DNA from: Myxocyprinus asiaticus
Lineage: Eukaryota; Chordata; Actinopteri; Cypriniformes; Catostomidae
Assembly: GCF_019703515.2 (NCBI RefSeq)
Contig: NC_059356.1
Location: 21,209,197 to 21,273,196, forward strand
DNA: 64,000 nt
Direction: 5' to 3'
The translations under genes and the position numbers were made by a program. The notes beneath the pieces are model-generated. The model was given only the letters and a program-made list of their open reading frames with translations, had not been told where the DNA came from and made no database searches. This document shows positions 1 to 13,600 of this stretch, piece after piece; the stretch's first letter is position 1; every line of letters begins with the position of its first letter.

Positions 1-932
1 TGCATTTGAAGCCATAAAATAGCACACTAAGTTGTAAACTTAGCACACTTAGCAAAATAGCACACTTAATTATAATAAACGTAACTCTTAAATGCGTGGG
101 TATTTCACCAAACATTATGACATATTCAGGTCTTTAGAGAGAAAATAATAGAATATATACACCGTTGTCTTTGCATTCAGTACACTGTCAGCTGTGCACC
201 AGTATCAATACAGCCGGGGCAAAGTGTAAATTGCTACTGTAAACTACTGTGGCTTATAGATGTATGTGCGGGTAATTCAGTGTGACATGTAACATACAGG
301 CATTTGTTATATATCATAAAAAAAAATAAAAAAAACATCATACAAGGTGATTCACAAAAAAAGAAAAATTATGTGATGTATCGGATTGCAATACTGTACA
401 CATTTAAGAAAGAGTATATCGTATTCATCCCAGAATACTTTCTTAAAATGCTCTTTCTAAAAGTATTCTGCCCAACCTTGGAAAAAGCATGTATTTTTGT
501 ACAAGCATATGGAATACTAATAATTCATCACCATTTTGCAGAAAATTTACATAAGTCACTTGTGTGAATATAGTACTCATTTGTCTTTTAATAAACAAAT
601 AGATAGATATCCTGTGATAGTAACTTAACTAGATATAAAATAATCATAAAAAATATGATTTATGGAAGCACGAAAAGAAAAAGAAAGCGACACTATTACA
701 TACCTATGGTCTCTATTGACCCTAAACACTTTTGGTACTTAAGCAATTATACAAAAAAGAAGAACAAGAGACCGCACATCTGATAAATTATCAGCAGGTG
801 TGTGTAGGAAAAAGCACTAAAGTAAATAAACTTTATTTTAGAAGTTTAGTAAAGATCCCGCATGCTACTGCTTCTTGCGAATATACAAGCGGCAGCAGTG
901 TACGGAATATCTTTCTTGTTTAGGTACTTAAG

Positions 933-1004
<72 letters not shown>

Positions 1005-1477
1005 TGTATTTGTTTTTGTTGCAATTTTGGTCTTTTTTGTCACACTGTTCGTAAGAGAAAGGTTGAGAAATACTAAAGAGGTGTGGGCACAACTAAAAAA
1101 AAAACATGGATGAGGTACAGGGGCTGGAATGAGGTTCCGGGTCACTAAAGACCCGAGGTATGCGTTTAAGGGTGAATTATTTACATTAATTATTTGCATC
1201 AATTTATTCAGTTACATTGTAACTACATTAGTAAATAATTGTCTACGTTGATTGGTCTCTTTTATTGTATTGCCATTTGTTTTTTGAAAGCATTAAGTCA
1301 TTCAAAGCTGTGCATTGCAGTGATCTGTGTGTTACGCACAACAGGTGTATTAACCAGTGTGCTTTTAAAATGAAATGGTTGACCGGTCTCAGGGGCATAA
1401 TTATGTGTTATTGATTTGGAAGCTAAACATTAAAAGATGACATGAAAATTATATTTTGGTCTTTTCTGTGATCTCAG
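1..1477 (+). other. rnf216 upstream intron (partial), no exon recognised
   Basis: AT-rich non-coding sequence before the RING1 exon. Short open frames here match nothing I know. Apart from a long (AT)n microsatellite at 934-1003 I see no structured element. The preceding rnf216 exon must lie to the left of the window. Confidence 0.6.
934..1003. repeat. (AT)n microsatellite
   Basis: About 35 uninterrupted TA dinucleotides. The open frames across it on both strands (poly Ile-Tyr) are artefacts of the repeat. Confidence 0.97.
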
Positions 1478-1615
1478 GACGGGCAGTTGATTGAGTGTGG
1501 ATGCTGCTGTGGGGAGTTTGCCTTTGAGGAGATGACCCAGTGTACGGACGGCCATCTCTTCTGCAAGGAATGCCTGGTGAAGTATGCCCAGGAGGCAGTG
1601 TTCGGTTCAGGACGG
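1478..1615 (+). CDS. rnf216: rnf216 exon: RING1 core
   Basis: First rnf216 exon in the window, 46 codons, from [10 protein letters not shown] to AVFGSGR. It is preceded by a pyrimidine-rich tract and CAG and followed by GTAAG. It encodes most of RING1: the C-x-C-C pair and the later C-x-D-G-H-x2-F-C-x2-C ligands, which would bind zinc and engage the E2. It starts and ends on codon boundaries. The acceptor shows that more exons lie upstream, outside the window. Confidence 0.93.
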
Positions 1616-4600
1616 GTAAGCCAATCCTAGAGGATGATTGTAGCATTAGAGCGTTGATTGAGTTAGGATACAATTGCATCTACAGTACACAACTCTGTGC
1701 AAACAGCATGTTTTTTGGAAACTCATATTTTGGTTTCATTTCAGCCCCATGCTTTTTACGTGCATTCCAGTTGGATGGTTCTGTTACTTGAATAGTGGCC
1801 CCAAAAAGTGTTTTGACACTTAATGCACACTTAAATGTGAATGAATATGAATACATTAAATAATACAATGTCAAGCCAAGTGGCAAAGAAAGATAATTTC
1901 TCAAGCAAAACATTTCACAAAAAGAAGTTTATTAGGTTTTAAATGATAAAATGCTGGTTCTGGGTAAGAATATGTGAAAATTGGGATTTGTGTTTGTTTG
2001 CAGTCAGAGTTGAGCTGTATGGACGGAAACTGCACATGTTCCTTCCCTACCAGTGAACTGGAAAAAGTTTTACCCGAGAACATTCTGTGCAAGTATTACG
2101 AGCGACAAGCAGAGGAGGCCGTAGCGGCCACCTGTGCTGACGAACTAGTCAGGTGAGTTAAGGCAGTGGTTCACCCAAAAATGAACATTCTGTCATAATT
2201 TATTCACTTCATATAATCCCAAAACTTTCTTTTTTTCATGGAACAAAAAAAATGTAACTGTTAAATAAGGAATAATGTACAGTCAGCTGGTTGTTATTGC
2301 AAAATATACCCTGACAGGGTCATCAGAACCTTGACGTGAAAAAGAGGGGTCTTGTATCACCCTGAAGCGTTTATTTTGCAATAACAACCGGCTGACTGTA
2401 CATTATCCCACTAATTACATGGCTACTAACCAAATAAATAAATGGACATAAAATATTGATTTGCGTTGACTGTGTAATTATGTAAGAAGAAATAAATTGC
2501 TGAACAGCTGAAACCCACCTCCGGTTTGCGTCAGAGATCTGTTGGTGATTATTTTGTGAAAATAACCGTCTGACTTCTCATTATCCAGCCTATTTCAAGA
2601 CTACTAGTCAAATAAATAAATGCACATGAAACGTTTGAGTAAAAATAATTTTATTAGCTTTGTAGATATCACACAGTGATCCAAGAAAGTAGGAAAGATG
2701 GCTCGCAATACCCGAATGAGCGGTCTGATACAAGGATGTGCGGTTGTTACCGAGAAATATCAGACTGCTAGATGGCGCCATTGACCAATCAGAATGGAGT
2801 ATTCCAGAGAGCCTTGTAATAATTAGTCAAGACTTGAGCACTATATTTCAAGTCTTATGAAGCCATTCAAAATCTTTGTGTGAGAAACCACAATTTTAGT
2901 CTTTATTCACTGAAAATCTTGTGTTGGCGCAAACTGTTGGCGCAAAAAGACTAAAAACATTATAAGTGGAAAAAAAGTGGACCTCACCATCATAATTTAT
3001 AAAAAACTATTTCTTCATTTCTTTTCAAGGTGTCCGTTTTGTAACTTCCCAGCACTTTTGGACAAAGAGATTTCTCTGTTCAGTTGCCCAAACCCTCGCT
3101 GCAGAAAGGTTGGTCTGTTTCCCTGTTTGAATGCATGTAATTATTCAATGACATCTCTTTTTGCAATGGTTCCTTTTATAAAAATACTGTCCTGATCTGG
3201 CTTGGTTCTCTCTCTGTTCATTTCTATCCAAGTCTCCAAGCGGTCACTTGGTCGTGCCATGGGAAAGGGTCAGTGTTTTGCAGTCAGGGGCCTTGTGATA
3301 TGCAGTGTTTGGGGATGTGAAACTAATGGTATTTTTTCATTGGCAGGGTTTAGTCTGCTAGAATTAGTCAGGTCATGGCAAGAATAGAGAAAGGCATTCA
3401 TCATGTCTGCTATAAATATACAGCACTCTGAACTCTAAACAGAGCTTAACAGGGGTTGAGGAGTTCACCACAACCAGATGAATCAGTATTCCAGTATATC
3501 ACTGTCTTGTGATGTTTGGTAAATGATAAAGGGGAAAATGTAGATTATAACCTCAGGATGTGGATCACAAACCACAGCTTGTGCCATGTTTGTAAAAGGT
3601 GAGGTCTTGAAAAACAGACTGAGTAGTCATTATCAGTTCAGTCTCTCTAAGTACAGTGGAGTTAAAGTCCACATTGAAAATTTGGGATACAAAATCTAAT
3701 TTAAATATGGAAGTAAATAGTTTTAGGAGTTTGTAAAATGTAAAACAAAGAAACGTTATTATGTAAAATGAATGCGAAATATTTCTAGGTCACTGATCAA
3801 ATAATAAAAAAAAAAAACATGTTAGTGACCATGTTAACTACTTTGTACAAAAGGATTTCCTTGCTTCCTTTGAGACAGCTAAAGCTCAAATCATACTGTG
3901 ATAACATGGATCATCAGGTTTTGCATAAACTTGTGGAGTCCATGCCAGCTCGAGTGCGTGCTGTCATTAAAGCAAATGAGGGACATAACAACAATACTAA
4001 GAAATTCTGAAATTCATGTTAATGTTTCAATTCAGCTTTTCTCATTTGTACATAAAGCTTGCTTAAATCTATGAAACATGGGAAATAGACACATTTTCAC
4101 AAGTGGACTCGGACATTTGTACCCTGCTGTATGGGCTGAATTTTAAGAAGAATGTTTTGTCATGCCCTTTGCTTTTGTCTTATCAGTGGTGGGTGGTTGT
4201 GTGTTATGCTGTGTGGAATGTATCAGGCAGTGTCAGGAGTGAGGGAGCTGTCTGCCTGGATTTCAGCTGACATGCAGACCATGTCAAGGACATTGAACTA
4301 ACAGCCACTTTCTCAACAGCCCTGAGAGAAATGTTAGAGCTCCCTGCAGTTTGTCAAGTCTTTCTTTCCATTTGTCTGTCACTTTCCATTTATCGCTCTT
4401 TGCCTCTGTCTCTCCATCACTTATCACAGTAAATACATGTGGGAGGGCTGTGGTCACGAGTTTCTTTCAAACTAAAGCTCAGGGAGGATAAATGTATATG
4501 TTGTCATTGTCAAGTATCTTTTGAATTCCTGTCATATAGTTAAAATTTTCCAGGTTAGGTTGAATCTGAAAGTATCAGGGAAATAGGTTTCTTGTAAATT

Positions 4601-7600
4601 TGCTTGTTATTCACAAGTAATGGCTTATCATTCATGTTTTTTTTACTGTAGTTTACGTTACTGTTGCACCCTAATAGCTTGTTAGCAAGACTTTCTTTAC
4701 CAGCAGACTGATTAAAAACATGTGCACCCTCAACTCTGGGAAGCTGCGTAATGCCAGCCAGACAAACCATTTTTATGCACTGCAGTATGCATCATAGGTC
4801 GGTGAACGGTCTTTGGGCCATCTGTGAGCATGCATTCTGGAGCTAATACTGGGTCTGCAATGCTCTATAAAATTGTGTCTTGATACCACAGACCTCCTTG
4901 TCACGAACTGTTCTTGAGTTCTGTTCTTCACGAACTTGTCACCAATTTGTTGTTCTGTTTTTTAGCGATTCGCATTCTACGTGCATATCGCTACCTACTG
5001 GGCAGAAAGGAAAAAAGGAAGAAATAAAGCAAAGAAAAAAACAAATAAATCATATTTCACAACAGCCCAGTAGGTGCAATGCGCTATAAAATTGTGTCTT
5101 GATACCACAGACCTCCTTGTCATGATCTGTTTGTGTTTACATGTATTATTAATTAAAGGGCTAGTTCACCCAAAATATTGAGAGAGTATAGGTGATTCCT
5201 GTTAAACACTTAAATAGCAACTGCTGATGATATGAGTTACATTATGAAGTGCTCTGGAAATTTGAAGCTTTTTATGTTGAATTGAAGAATGAATGGAGTG
5301 GTTAGTAGTATTAGTAGATTAGTTGTCTAGGAAAATCTGCTAGCGTTATCTTCATGAAAGGGTTGATAATGGTAGGCATTCCCTTTTGGACACTTTAGTA
5401 CAGTGCTTGGCACTTCTGTGCGTTTTCTGTCTTATACCAGTTGTCCTTTAGATGGCGTTGTTGCTCTATAATACCAGTGAAGTTTCTTATTCTGCCACAC
5501 ATCTGCTGCTGATTACACGCCTACACCCCGCCTCACCTCTGCAGCAGATCACAGCAGGGCGGGAAAGGGGAGGTGGGGGAAGCCGCTCAAACGGCCACAT
5601 CTTCGGCACTCCTCTCTGCACTGATGATGGATTAAGTGTGCCATCATCAGGCAGGGCCTCCATTTCCCCCTCCTATTTCTCTTTCTACTGGCTAAGTCAC
5701 AGTACAGGATGGGGGGAAATTGAGAACAGCCGTGTAGTATGATTTCATAATGTGACCCACTTTTACTTCCTCTTTTTGGCTCTCATCATGGCATTCCTAT
5801 CAAGATGGAGAACTGGGCTCTTGTGCAGCACACTGCTCGACTTGGCCAGCATTATGAGGACTTTTACAAAGTTGATCCTCTCTGGAACAAATTTGTGGGG
5901 TAGATAATCTAGATAAATTTGGCAATTGATCTATGATCATGTATGGATCTTTGACAAACGCATTATCTTGAAGCAACAGGAGATCTTGAGTCTCAAGTAA
6001 ATGGTGTGGTTAAACATCTGGACTGGTAACTGATAGGTTATAGGTTCAAACCCCACAAAGGTTGTTCCTGGAGCTGTCAGCACTGTGCCCATGAATAAAA
6101 GACTTCAGGTTGCTTTAGGACAGGGATGTCAAACTCAGTTCCTGGAGGGCCACTGTCCAGCAGAGTTTAGCTCCAACCCTAATTAAACACAGCTAATCAA
6201 GGTCTTCAGGAGTGCTTGAAGATTACAAGGAGGCATTTTGGAGCAGGGCTGGAACTAAACTCTGCAGGGCTGCGGCCCTCAAGGGACTGAGTTTGACACC
6301 CCTGCTCTAGGATGATTGTCCCAGTGTAAAATGTACTATGGGTTGCTTTGGATAATAGTGTCAGCTAATCAGTTTCTCAGGAGGACCCAGATTTCACATT
6401 TGACAAAGTGGCAGCCCATCATTGTTGTCAGCACAAACCATGAAGTCTTGGTGAACGTCTATTTTATGTAGTCTGGCTTATTGCCTTTTTTCCTAATGTA
6501 ACCAGTCCTGCCGACCCACTCCGAGCGGGCTTTGAACCGTGGTCTCCAGCATGGGAGGCAGGCGCGCTATTACAAGGAGGCTAAAGTCTTCTAGCGTCAG
6601 TTGCTAGTGTGCCTCTTGAGGCCAGGGGAGTGAAGTTTACGCACAATGCACAGCACGTACCAGCTGGCTACTGTTACACTCACCCCACTAAACCGCACTC
6701 CCATCCGGGTTACGGCACCACTGTAACTGGTGATGCTCACCCGCTCTGAACCGAGTTCTCCGGCATGGGAGGCGGGCGTGCTAACAAGGAGGCTAAAGGC
6801 TACAGCCTCTAGTGTCAGTCGTTAATGCACCTCTTGAGGCCAGGGGAGTGAGGTTTACACAGACTGCACAGCACGTACCAGCTGGCTACTGTTACACTAA
6901 CATAGTCTGATTCAATGTTTTCATAAGACGAGCGCATGTTGACTTGCTTCTACCAAGTGATAAATGAATTTGCGCCAACATACCATAGGACTTAATTGGA
7001 GGCATGGCCTGTGATGTCAGCAACAAAAGACATCACAGGCCAGTTTCTAAAGTTAATAAGCATATTTATTTTGCTCTCCTACCTATTAGCGTTCATATTG
7101 TTTGTTGCTTTTATTATTTGCATTTTAGCATAGTTTCAGAACAGATTTTGGGAACCCGTTTTTGGGTTGAGACCCACCAGTAAAGAACCACTGAGCTAAA
7201 ATTACAAATTAGTTTAGTCAGAATTAGTCAAACTAATTACTCTGCAGTCATTTTCACTATAACGTTCTTGAGAACAGATTCACAAATAGACCAAAAAAAA
7301 AAAGCACATGCACTTTTAAAAGTTTTATTCGGACTGAAATCATACCAGCCCGATGTAGGACTAACATGCCTTGATAATGCGATTGTAGTTTGGCTATGTC
7401 CAGCATGTATACATGTTAATCGGACCACAAATGGACCTCTGTGTTTCGCACATGACCTGAAAGACAAAGATGATGCGCAACGAGAATTACCGATTTTAAC
7501 TGCACATGAAAACGTAATGACCGAGCCACAATACTGAGCCTCACATCTAAGCTTGTAACCGAATATTCACGATTATTTAAGACCAAATGGAAAACTTTAA

Positions 7601-10600
7601 GAAATGGTAATTGAAAAAGCCATATTGTTTGGATATATCAGGATGGACATGTCTCAGAGTGTATCTTGATTACAGCACTGCTCAAACCATTAAAAATCCT
7701 CTTGTTGTTTGGAGATGTTTGCAGTTGTCTAACCCACATTTGTTCATGGACAGAACAGTCAGCTGGAAACTCTGGAATCCCAGTGCCCCATTAATGACTC
7801 CGATACTCGTGTTTCAGCACACAAGTATTTTCTGTCCTCTCTCTCTCTCTCTGATGTCCCGTTTGTCTGTGTTGTTTGCCCTTAAGTTGCTCTCTTGAGG
7901 AGGGAAGACATGCTCTACCCATCACCTCCCCTTTTTTCCCTTGGTGAAGATGAAAGTTCTATAACTGACACACTTTTTCCCCTTCGCTGCTTCTTTGGCT
8001 CCACCCCTCACAGTGTCCAGGATCCTCATTGGCTAGAACCAGATCCCTTACTTTTGAATTGTGGTACAGTTCATGTTTGACCCAGATTGTTTTCCTTTTT
8101 AAATAAATTTTTTTTTATGCTTGCACGTAAAAAAAAAGAAATGCTGTTTTTTTTTTTTTGTTTTTTTTTCAACAGCTATTGAATATTAGAGTGGATCACA
8201 GGCCAACTTCCCCCACTCTTTGGCTCTGTGTACTGGCTTTTGTTCTCATTGTTTATTTTCCATGTACCCATGTTTCTCTGTTTCATGTTGATAGACAGCA
8301 ACAGCTGTACTATGTTTTCTATAGCTCATGGTTTGCACGCATGTTTTGTATAACAACATATTCAGTACTCTCATGATTATAGTTTTTATACTCTAACTTT
8401 CATATAGTCCAGCATATCTAATAGTTGCATTCCATAGAATTGAAACAAATGAACCGTCGTTCTGACATGCTGCATAATCCACCATAGATGAGTGTAGAGG
8501 GAGTTGTTTTTGTTCAAAAGGTATCAGCCCTGCCTCAGCACTCCCGCTAACCACTTATCATGAGCTGCATGAGCCAAACCCTTGAATACTAAAAAAAAAA
8601 CGCCTTTGTGTTATAGCTTAGCGATATCCAGCCCTGGCCTAAAGACGTTTTTATGTGTGTTAGCACATGCTGTGGGTGCATCGCTCTCTGCCTGAGGCTC
8701 ATTCAGGCCTGTGATCCTCCAAAACAAACAGCCCCCTAATCGGATGCTCCGTAAATCTGTTCTTCTGCCTTATAAGGCCTGCTGTTGTTGAAGCCTCTTG
8801 CATGCTGTTTCAGGAGAGAAGCAGAAAGCCGCCTCAACAGATGTCGCAACAGTTCCCACTCTGTAACAAGTTATGAACACTGAGTAGTTCATGCCAGAGG
8901 CCAGTGGCTTCTCAACCTAGATGATGTGGTTGTAATATCAAAAGCAGTGTTTCTGTGCTCTTGAAAAGCCTTGAAATAATAAAGCACTTTGTAAACCCTA
9001 CTTGGTACTTCACAAATAAAACATAGTAGTAGTATTAAACACATTGTGAGCCTGCTGTTGCGGTGCACTTGCCCAAATTATTGCTTCACCGTCCTCTGAC
9101 ATAAACTGCTTTGGTGGGGGAAATAAAGATTCGGGTTCCTACATGTCCGTGTGCAGGCGCTCTGTAACATGCAATTCTCGCATGTCGTCTTTACAATGGA
9201 GTGACTGTTGAATGTAAAATTAGGAAGTCGCAATTAGAGATTTATTTTATCACAGAAAGTTTATATGATGCTGTGTAAATGTAGACGATTCTGTATCAAA
9301 CTTATTTGGATTTTAGAAACCTGACTTTATATTCATACAATAACGTAGATGAGAATTCATCAACGGTATGAAAAGCGCCTTTTTTTAAATCTAGGTACAC
9401 CGTGAACCGGTATACCGTATAATGTAAAACGAAGTCCTGATGATGAGTGGACTGTGTTTACACAGATACACTCAGTCCTGATAAAACTAGCCTGACTGCC
9501 TGGAGCTGTGGTTTCCGGTTATTTAGGTTTCACCTTAAATGACAGGTATTCATACAGTGATTAACAGGAAATGGAGGGTTGCTAGTTTTGTTGGATCAGA
9601 TTCAAGTTACAAGAATATGTGGTGCAACCACAGTTGTAACCCATGGGCTTGTTTTGTTGAGATAAAGACTTGCCGTTGAAGCCGTTTTCCTTGTGTCGCT
9701 GAAGTTGTTTTTCCAGTTTGTTTTGGTACTACTGAGCTCACTATGCTAGATGACAGCTATTTTTTATATATTCGTTACACCGAATAGGCCCTCTCAGGTA
9801 CAGACGAGCGCCACATACATCCTGTGTGGGTTGAAGGTTCCTGTGGCTCTTGTGCAACAGTATTTTCTGTGGTAATGGCATCTGCAGTCACATTTCTTCT
9901 GCACATAAAGTGTATCACCCCCCTTGCAGTGCTTACTGTGATTTATGGCACACTACACTGAAGTCTTTCCCTGCAAGAATGTTACCTCACTCTTTATTTT
10001 TTTAAGCATTTCTTTGCTCACTCCAATTGTTCTTTTTGGTTGAAAGGGCCAGCTGAAAAGGTATTTCACTGTCATTATTTACTCACCCTCAAGTTATTCC
10101 AAACCTGTATGTTGCTGTTTTTAACACAAAAGTAGAATTTTCAAGAATCTTAATGCAGGTCTTTTGCCTTCAACAATTCATAGTACCCATGTCTGTTAAA
10201 CTCCAAAAATGATTCTAGAACCTGATCTGTCCCATTCTTCAATGAGTCGTTCTTTTGAGCTGGTTCACAAATCAGACAGAATGATTGTTCACAAATCGGA
10301 CCAATCCAGTACCAGTACTGGAGTTCAACTCAATGATCTGGTCACAGTGGTTCTCACTGGATGGGAAGATTGTCAGTGAATAATGACTTACATTTTGGTA
10401 TGAATTCAAAAGACTTGCAATATAGCACCGTATGTGATTTTTTTTTTTTTATTATTTCTTTTTTTTATTTTGCTATTTTTTATTTAAAGAGCTTAAAGGT
10501 GCTGTAAGCGATTTTAGCATTTTGAAGCTTTCACGTGACTGAGCCGTTGAATTACCCACGCCCCCTCATTCCAAAACCCTGCCCTCCAAAGGTAATTTTG

Positions 10601-13600
10601 AGACCAAAACCAAACACAGGAGCAGCATTGTTTGTTCCTGTGGCTGTCAAATTCAACAGTAGCACAATAATGCCCTCAACTGACAAACATTATGAATCGT
10701 AGCCTCAATGATCCACTTCAAATACAACCACTATGAGAACAAACAAAATGACTGACAGGTGAAAAGCATCAATGTCCGTGGTTCGTGGACACGTTTTTGT
10801 TTGCTCTTTACAAAGTCTACAGCTGTCACGAAGACCCGTGAGATATCTCAGGACACTGATTAGGCAGCAAGGCAGCCGCCTAAGCTTTCAGATGCAGCGG
10901 TTATGTCCTTTTGCTTGCATTTGAAATAAATTTCCTGCTTATGCTGTAAATTATACAAGGAACCTTCTAATTTGGTGCATTTAGAAAATATTAATTTTGT
11001 AAAGTAACAACAGCCCAAACTTTGTAGTTCAATTGCATTACAATTAACAGATAAAGTAAATGATACAAACAAAACTTAACCTCTTACGCTCTGCAGGATT
11101 TTTTGGCTGCTGCCTGAAATGTTTCGCACTCAAATTTAAAAGCTCCCTGTTCACACACAGTGGACTAATTTCATAAAAATCGTCTCATTTTACAGATAAC
11201 CCCCTAAATTGTAAGACATTATTGCTATAATTAATAAATAAAATTGTTTAAAATGTTATGATAAACAATTATTCTTTTTTCTTTCTAAAGTTTAAAAGCT
11301 TGCCATTTCAGTTCTGTGTCCTCAATTTTCAAGCATTTTTTTTTTTTCTCTATCACCTTCCATCACATTATACTGGTCTGAAATGTAGGTGGTGCTCTAA
11401 AGCATTTTAGCCCTCACCCATAGACAACAAGTCTTTTTTTTGAAGTGCTGAGAACTTCCAAACTGTTTAGTTGAATATCTTGGCTTCTTAGTTGTCTATA
11501 AGCCCAATCTACTTGTCATTGGAAAGCAGAGAATCCCAGCTTTACAATGATGTGTAACATTTCATCTTCTATAGATGAGAACCTATTTTGCCGATATTTG
11601 TTTCTCATACTTTTTCTACTGGACTTTATATTTTGTTCTAAATTTTTTGACACAACATTGGATTATTCACCCAAGCAAGATAACAAACAAGTAAAATTTA
11701 ACTCATTTTAAAGCTAACAACCCAAGGTAAGATTTGACATTAAGTTTGAGGCTATCTGGGGCTTACAGATCAGTGGTCAGCAAAGAAAAGAGGTATTTCA
11801 TGCCTTATCGAATAAAATTTCACTTGGTGATATCTTTTGAAATATTTCAAACTGTGGTATTATGGCAACAAAATATAGTCAGCTTCCTGGGAATGAGAGC
11901 TTTCATTTGATATATGACTTGTCTGTTTAAGTGCTATGTGAAGGACTTTTATATTTATTTTTAAAATTTCTACAACGTAAACTCTAGGTGGGGTCAATTT
12001 GTGACACAAATGTTTTCAGGCCTTATTTTGTTATTTTTTGTAACTAAATGGAAATGTGATGGGGTTCTCTTTATTTTGAAAAAATAAATAGGGATGGGCA
12101 CGAGTACTCGGGTACTCGGATGTGGCAGCAATGATCGATCATGAAAACGATGATCGATAGTGATCACGCATGATGTGACTTTTCACTTAATTCGAAATTC
12201 AGTGACAATTACCTGACAACTAAACACAAACGTGCAAAAGAGGGAGCTTATTTTTAATTTTGAGATTGATTATGTTGTGATTTTGAGGGGTATATTGATT
12301 AGAACACAGAGACGTCTCATAGCAACCAAACTGATATATACGACGCTGCAATGCTAACGTTACGATAATCAAATAGTGTAATTAACCGTGTTTTGAACTC
12401 CTGTCTCATAACGAGTCAAAGTTCTTACATTAAATGATAAAAAGTTTTTAGCAAACATTTTGCAGAGACAGGTAATATATATATATATATTTCACCGATA
12501 TATCGGTATCAGCATATATGCTTACCAATATGCGCAGATATGAAAACATTTTTTCAGAACATATAATGCAGAAAACAATGCTTTAGAATTGGTGTCATAG
12601 CGTAGTTTGTCCAGCAGAGCGCACTCTGACTCCATTGTTTACAGAGTTGACTCTGAGCTGATGGTGGCTCTGCAGATAGGGCGGAGTTCAGCGGTGTCTT
12701 CTCTGTAAATTGCTAACTAGATTGTGAAATACATACTGGAAAGTTAATAAACAATAACCCCATCATTTTATATAACTAATATAATGTTAACCCTGTCCCT
12801 GACAACCATGTCACTCATGTTGATCACATCTGTTTGTTATGTTAGCCAGCTATAGTTTGTCAGTGCAGTCAGTAATGTAGCAGATTGAAAGGTAAACATC
12901 TTTTTGCAGCTCAACAGACAATGGTGCGTTGGTGGATTGTGTCTGTTAGGTGTTGATTTCACGCTATGTTGTTACCTAGTTGGTGAGACAATGCTGGAAA
13001 TTAAATAAGGTCCATCTTTTACTCTCCGTGGCAATGAGCTTATAGCTAACTAGCTAATCATGTAGCTACTTTCATACCTTGTCAGCATGTAAACGTATTC
13101 ACCAAACTGTTTTGTTCAGGATTCACAGTTTTGTACCCCCTTCAACCAAACAATTCCAGTCGTTGCATTTATAAAATGTAATATTTAAAAGTCTGGTTTT
13201 CCAGACATTAAAATAGGATACGTTATAAAAGTAGATTTAATAAATAGTATATTTGCCCTGTGTAAATAATAATACATAGGAACTGTATCTAAAATAAGGG
13301 GTGATAAATACTAATACAACAGGCTGGTAAAATAGACATTTATTCATTTTAATATCCCATATATATTTATATTGAATGTGTTGAAACTTGACACCGGGCG
13401 ACGCACCCTAAAAACTGCACCGTTAGATCGGTTTCATGCTGAAGAGCCGCTTAAAAGTAATTTTTTTTCCTTCTCTCTCGTAAATGTAAACGAGTATAAA
13501 TGTCAACACCATCATATATGCAGAAAGGATTGAAGCCTGTCAACCAAAACATGAGCTCATTGATGTCATTAAATGAGTCTGCTTTTTTATTCCATCAGTT

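Noticed and set aside
934..1113. Open frames on both strands through the AT repeat (poly Ile-Tyr)
   Set aside because: They are produced by the microsatellite and have no non-repeat support.
7268..7537. 89-codon open frame (both strands open)
   Set aside because: No family features, in a region of unidentified intron DNA.
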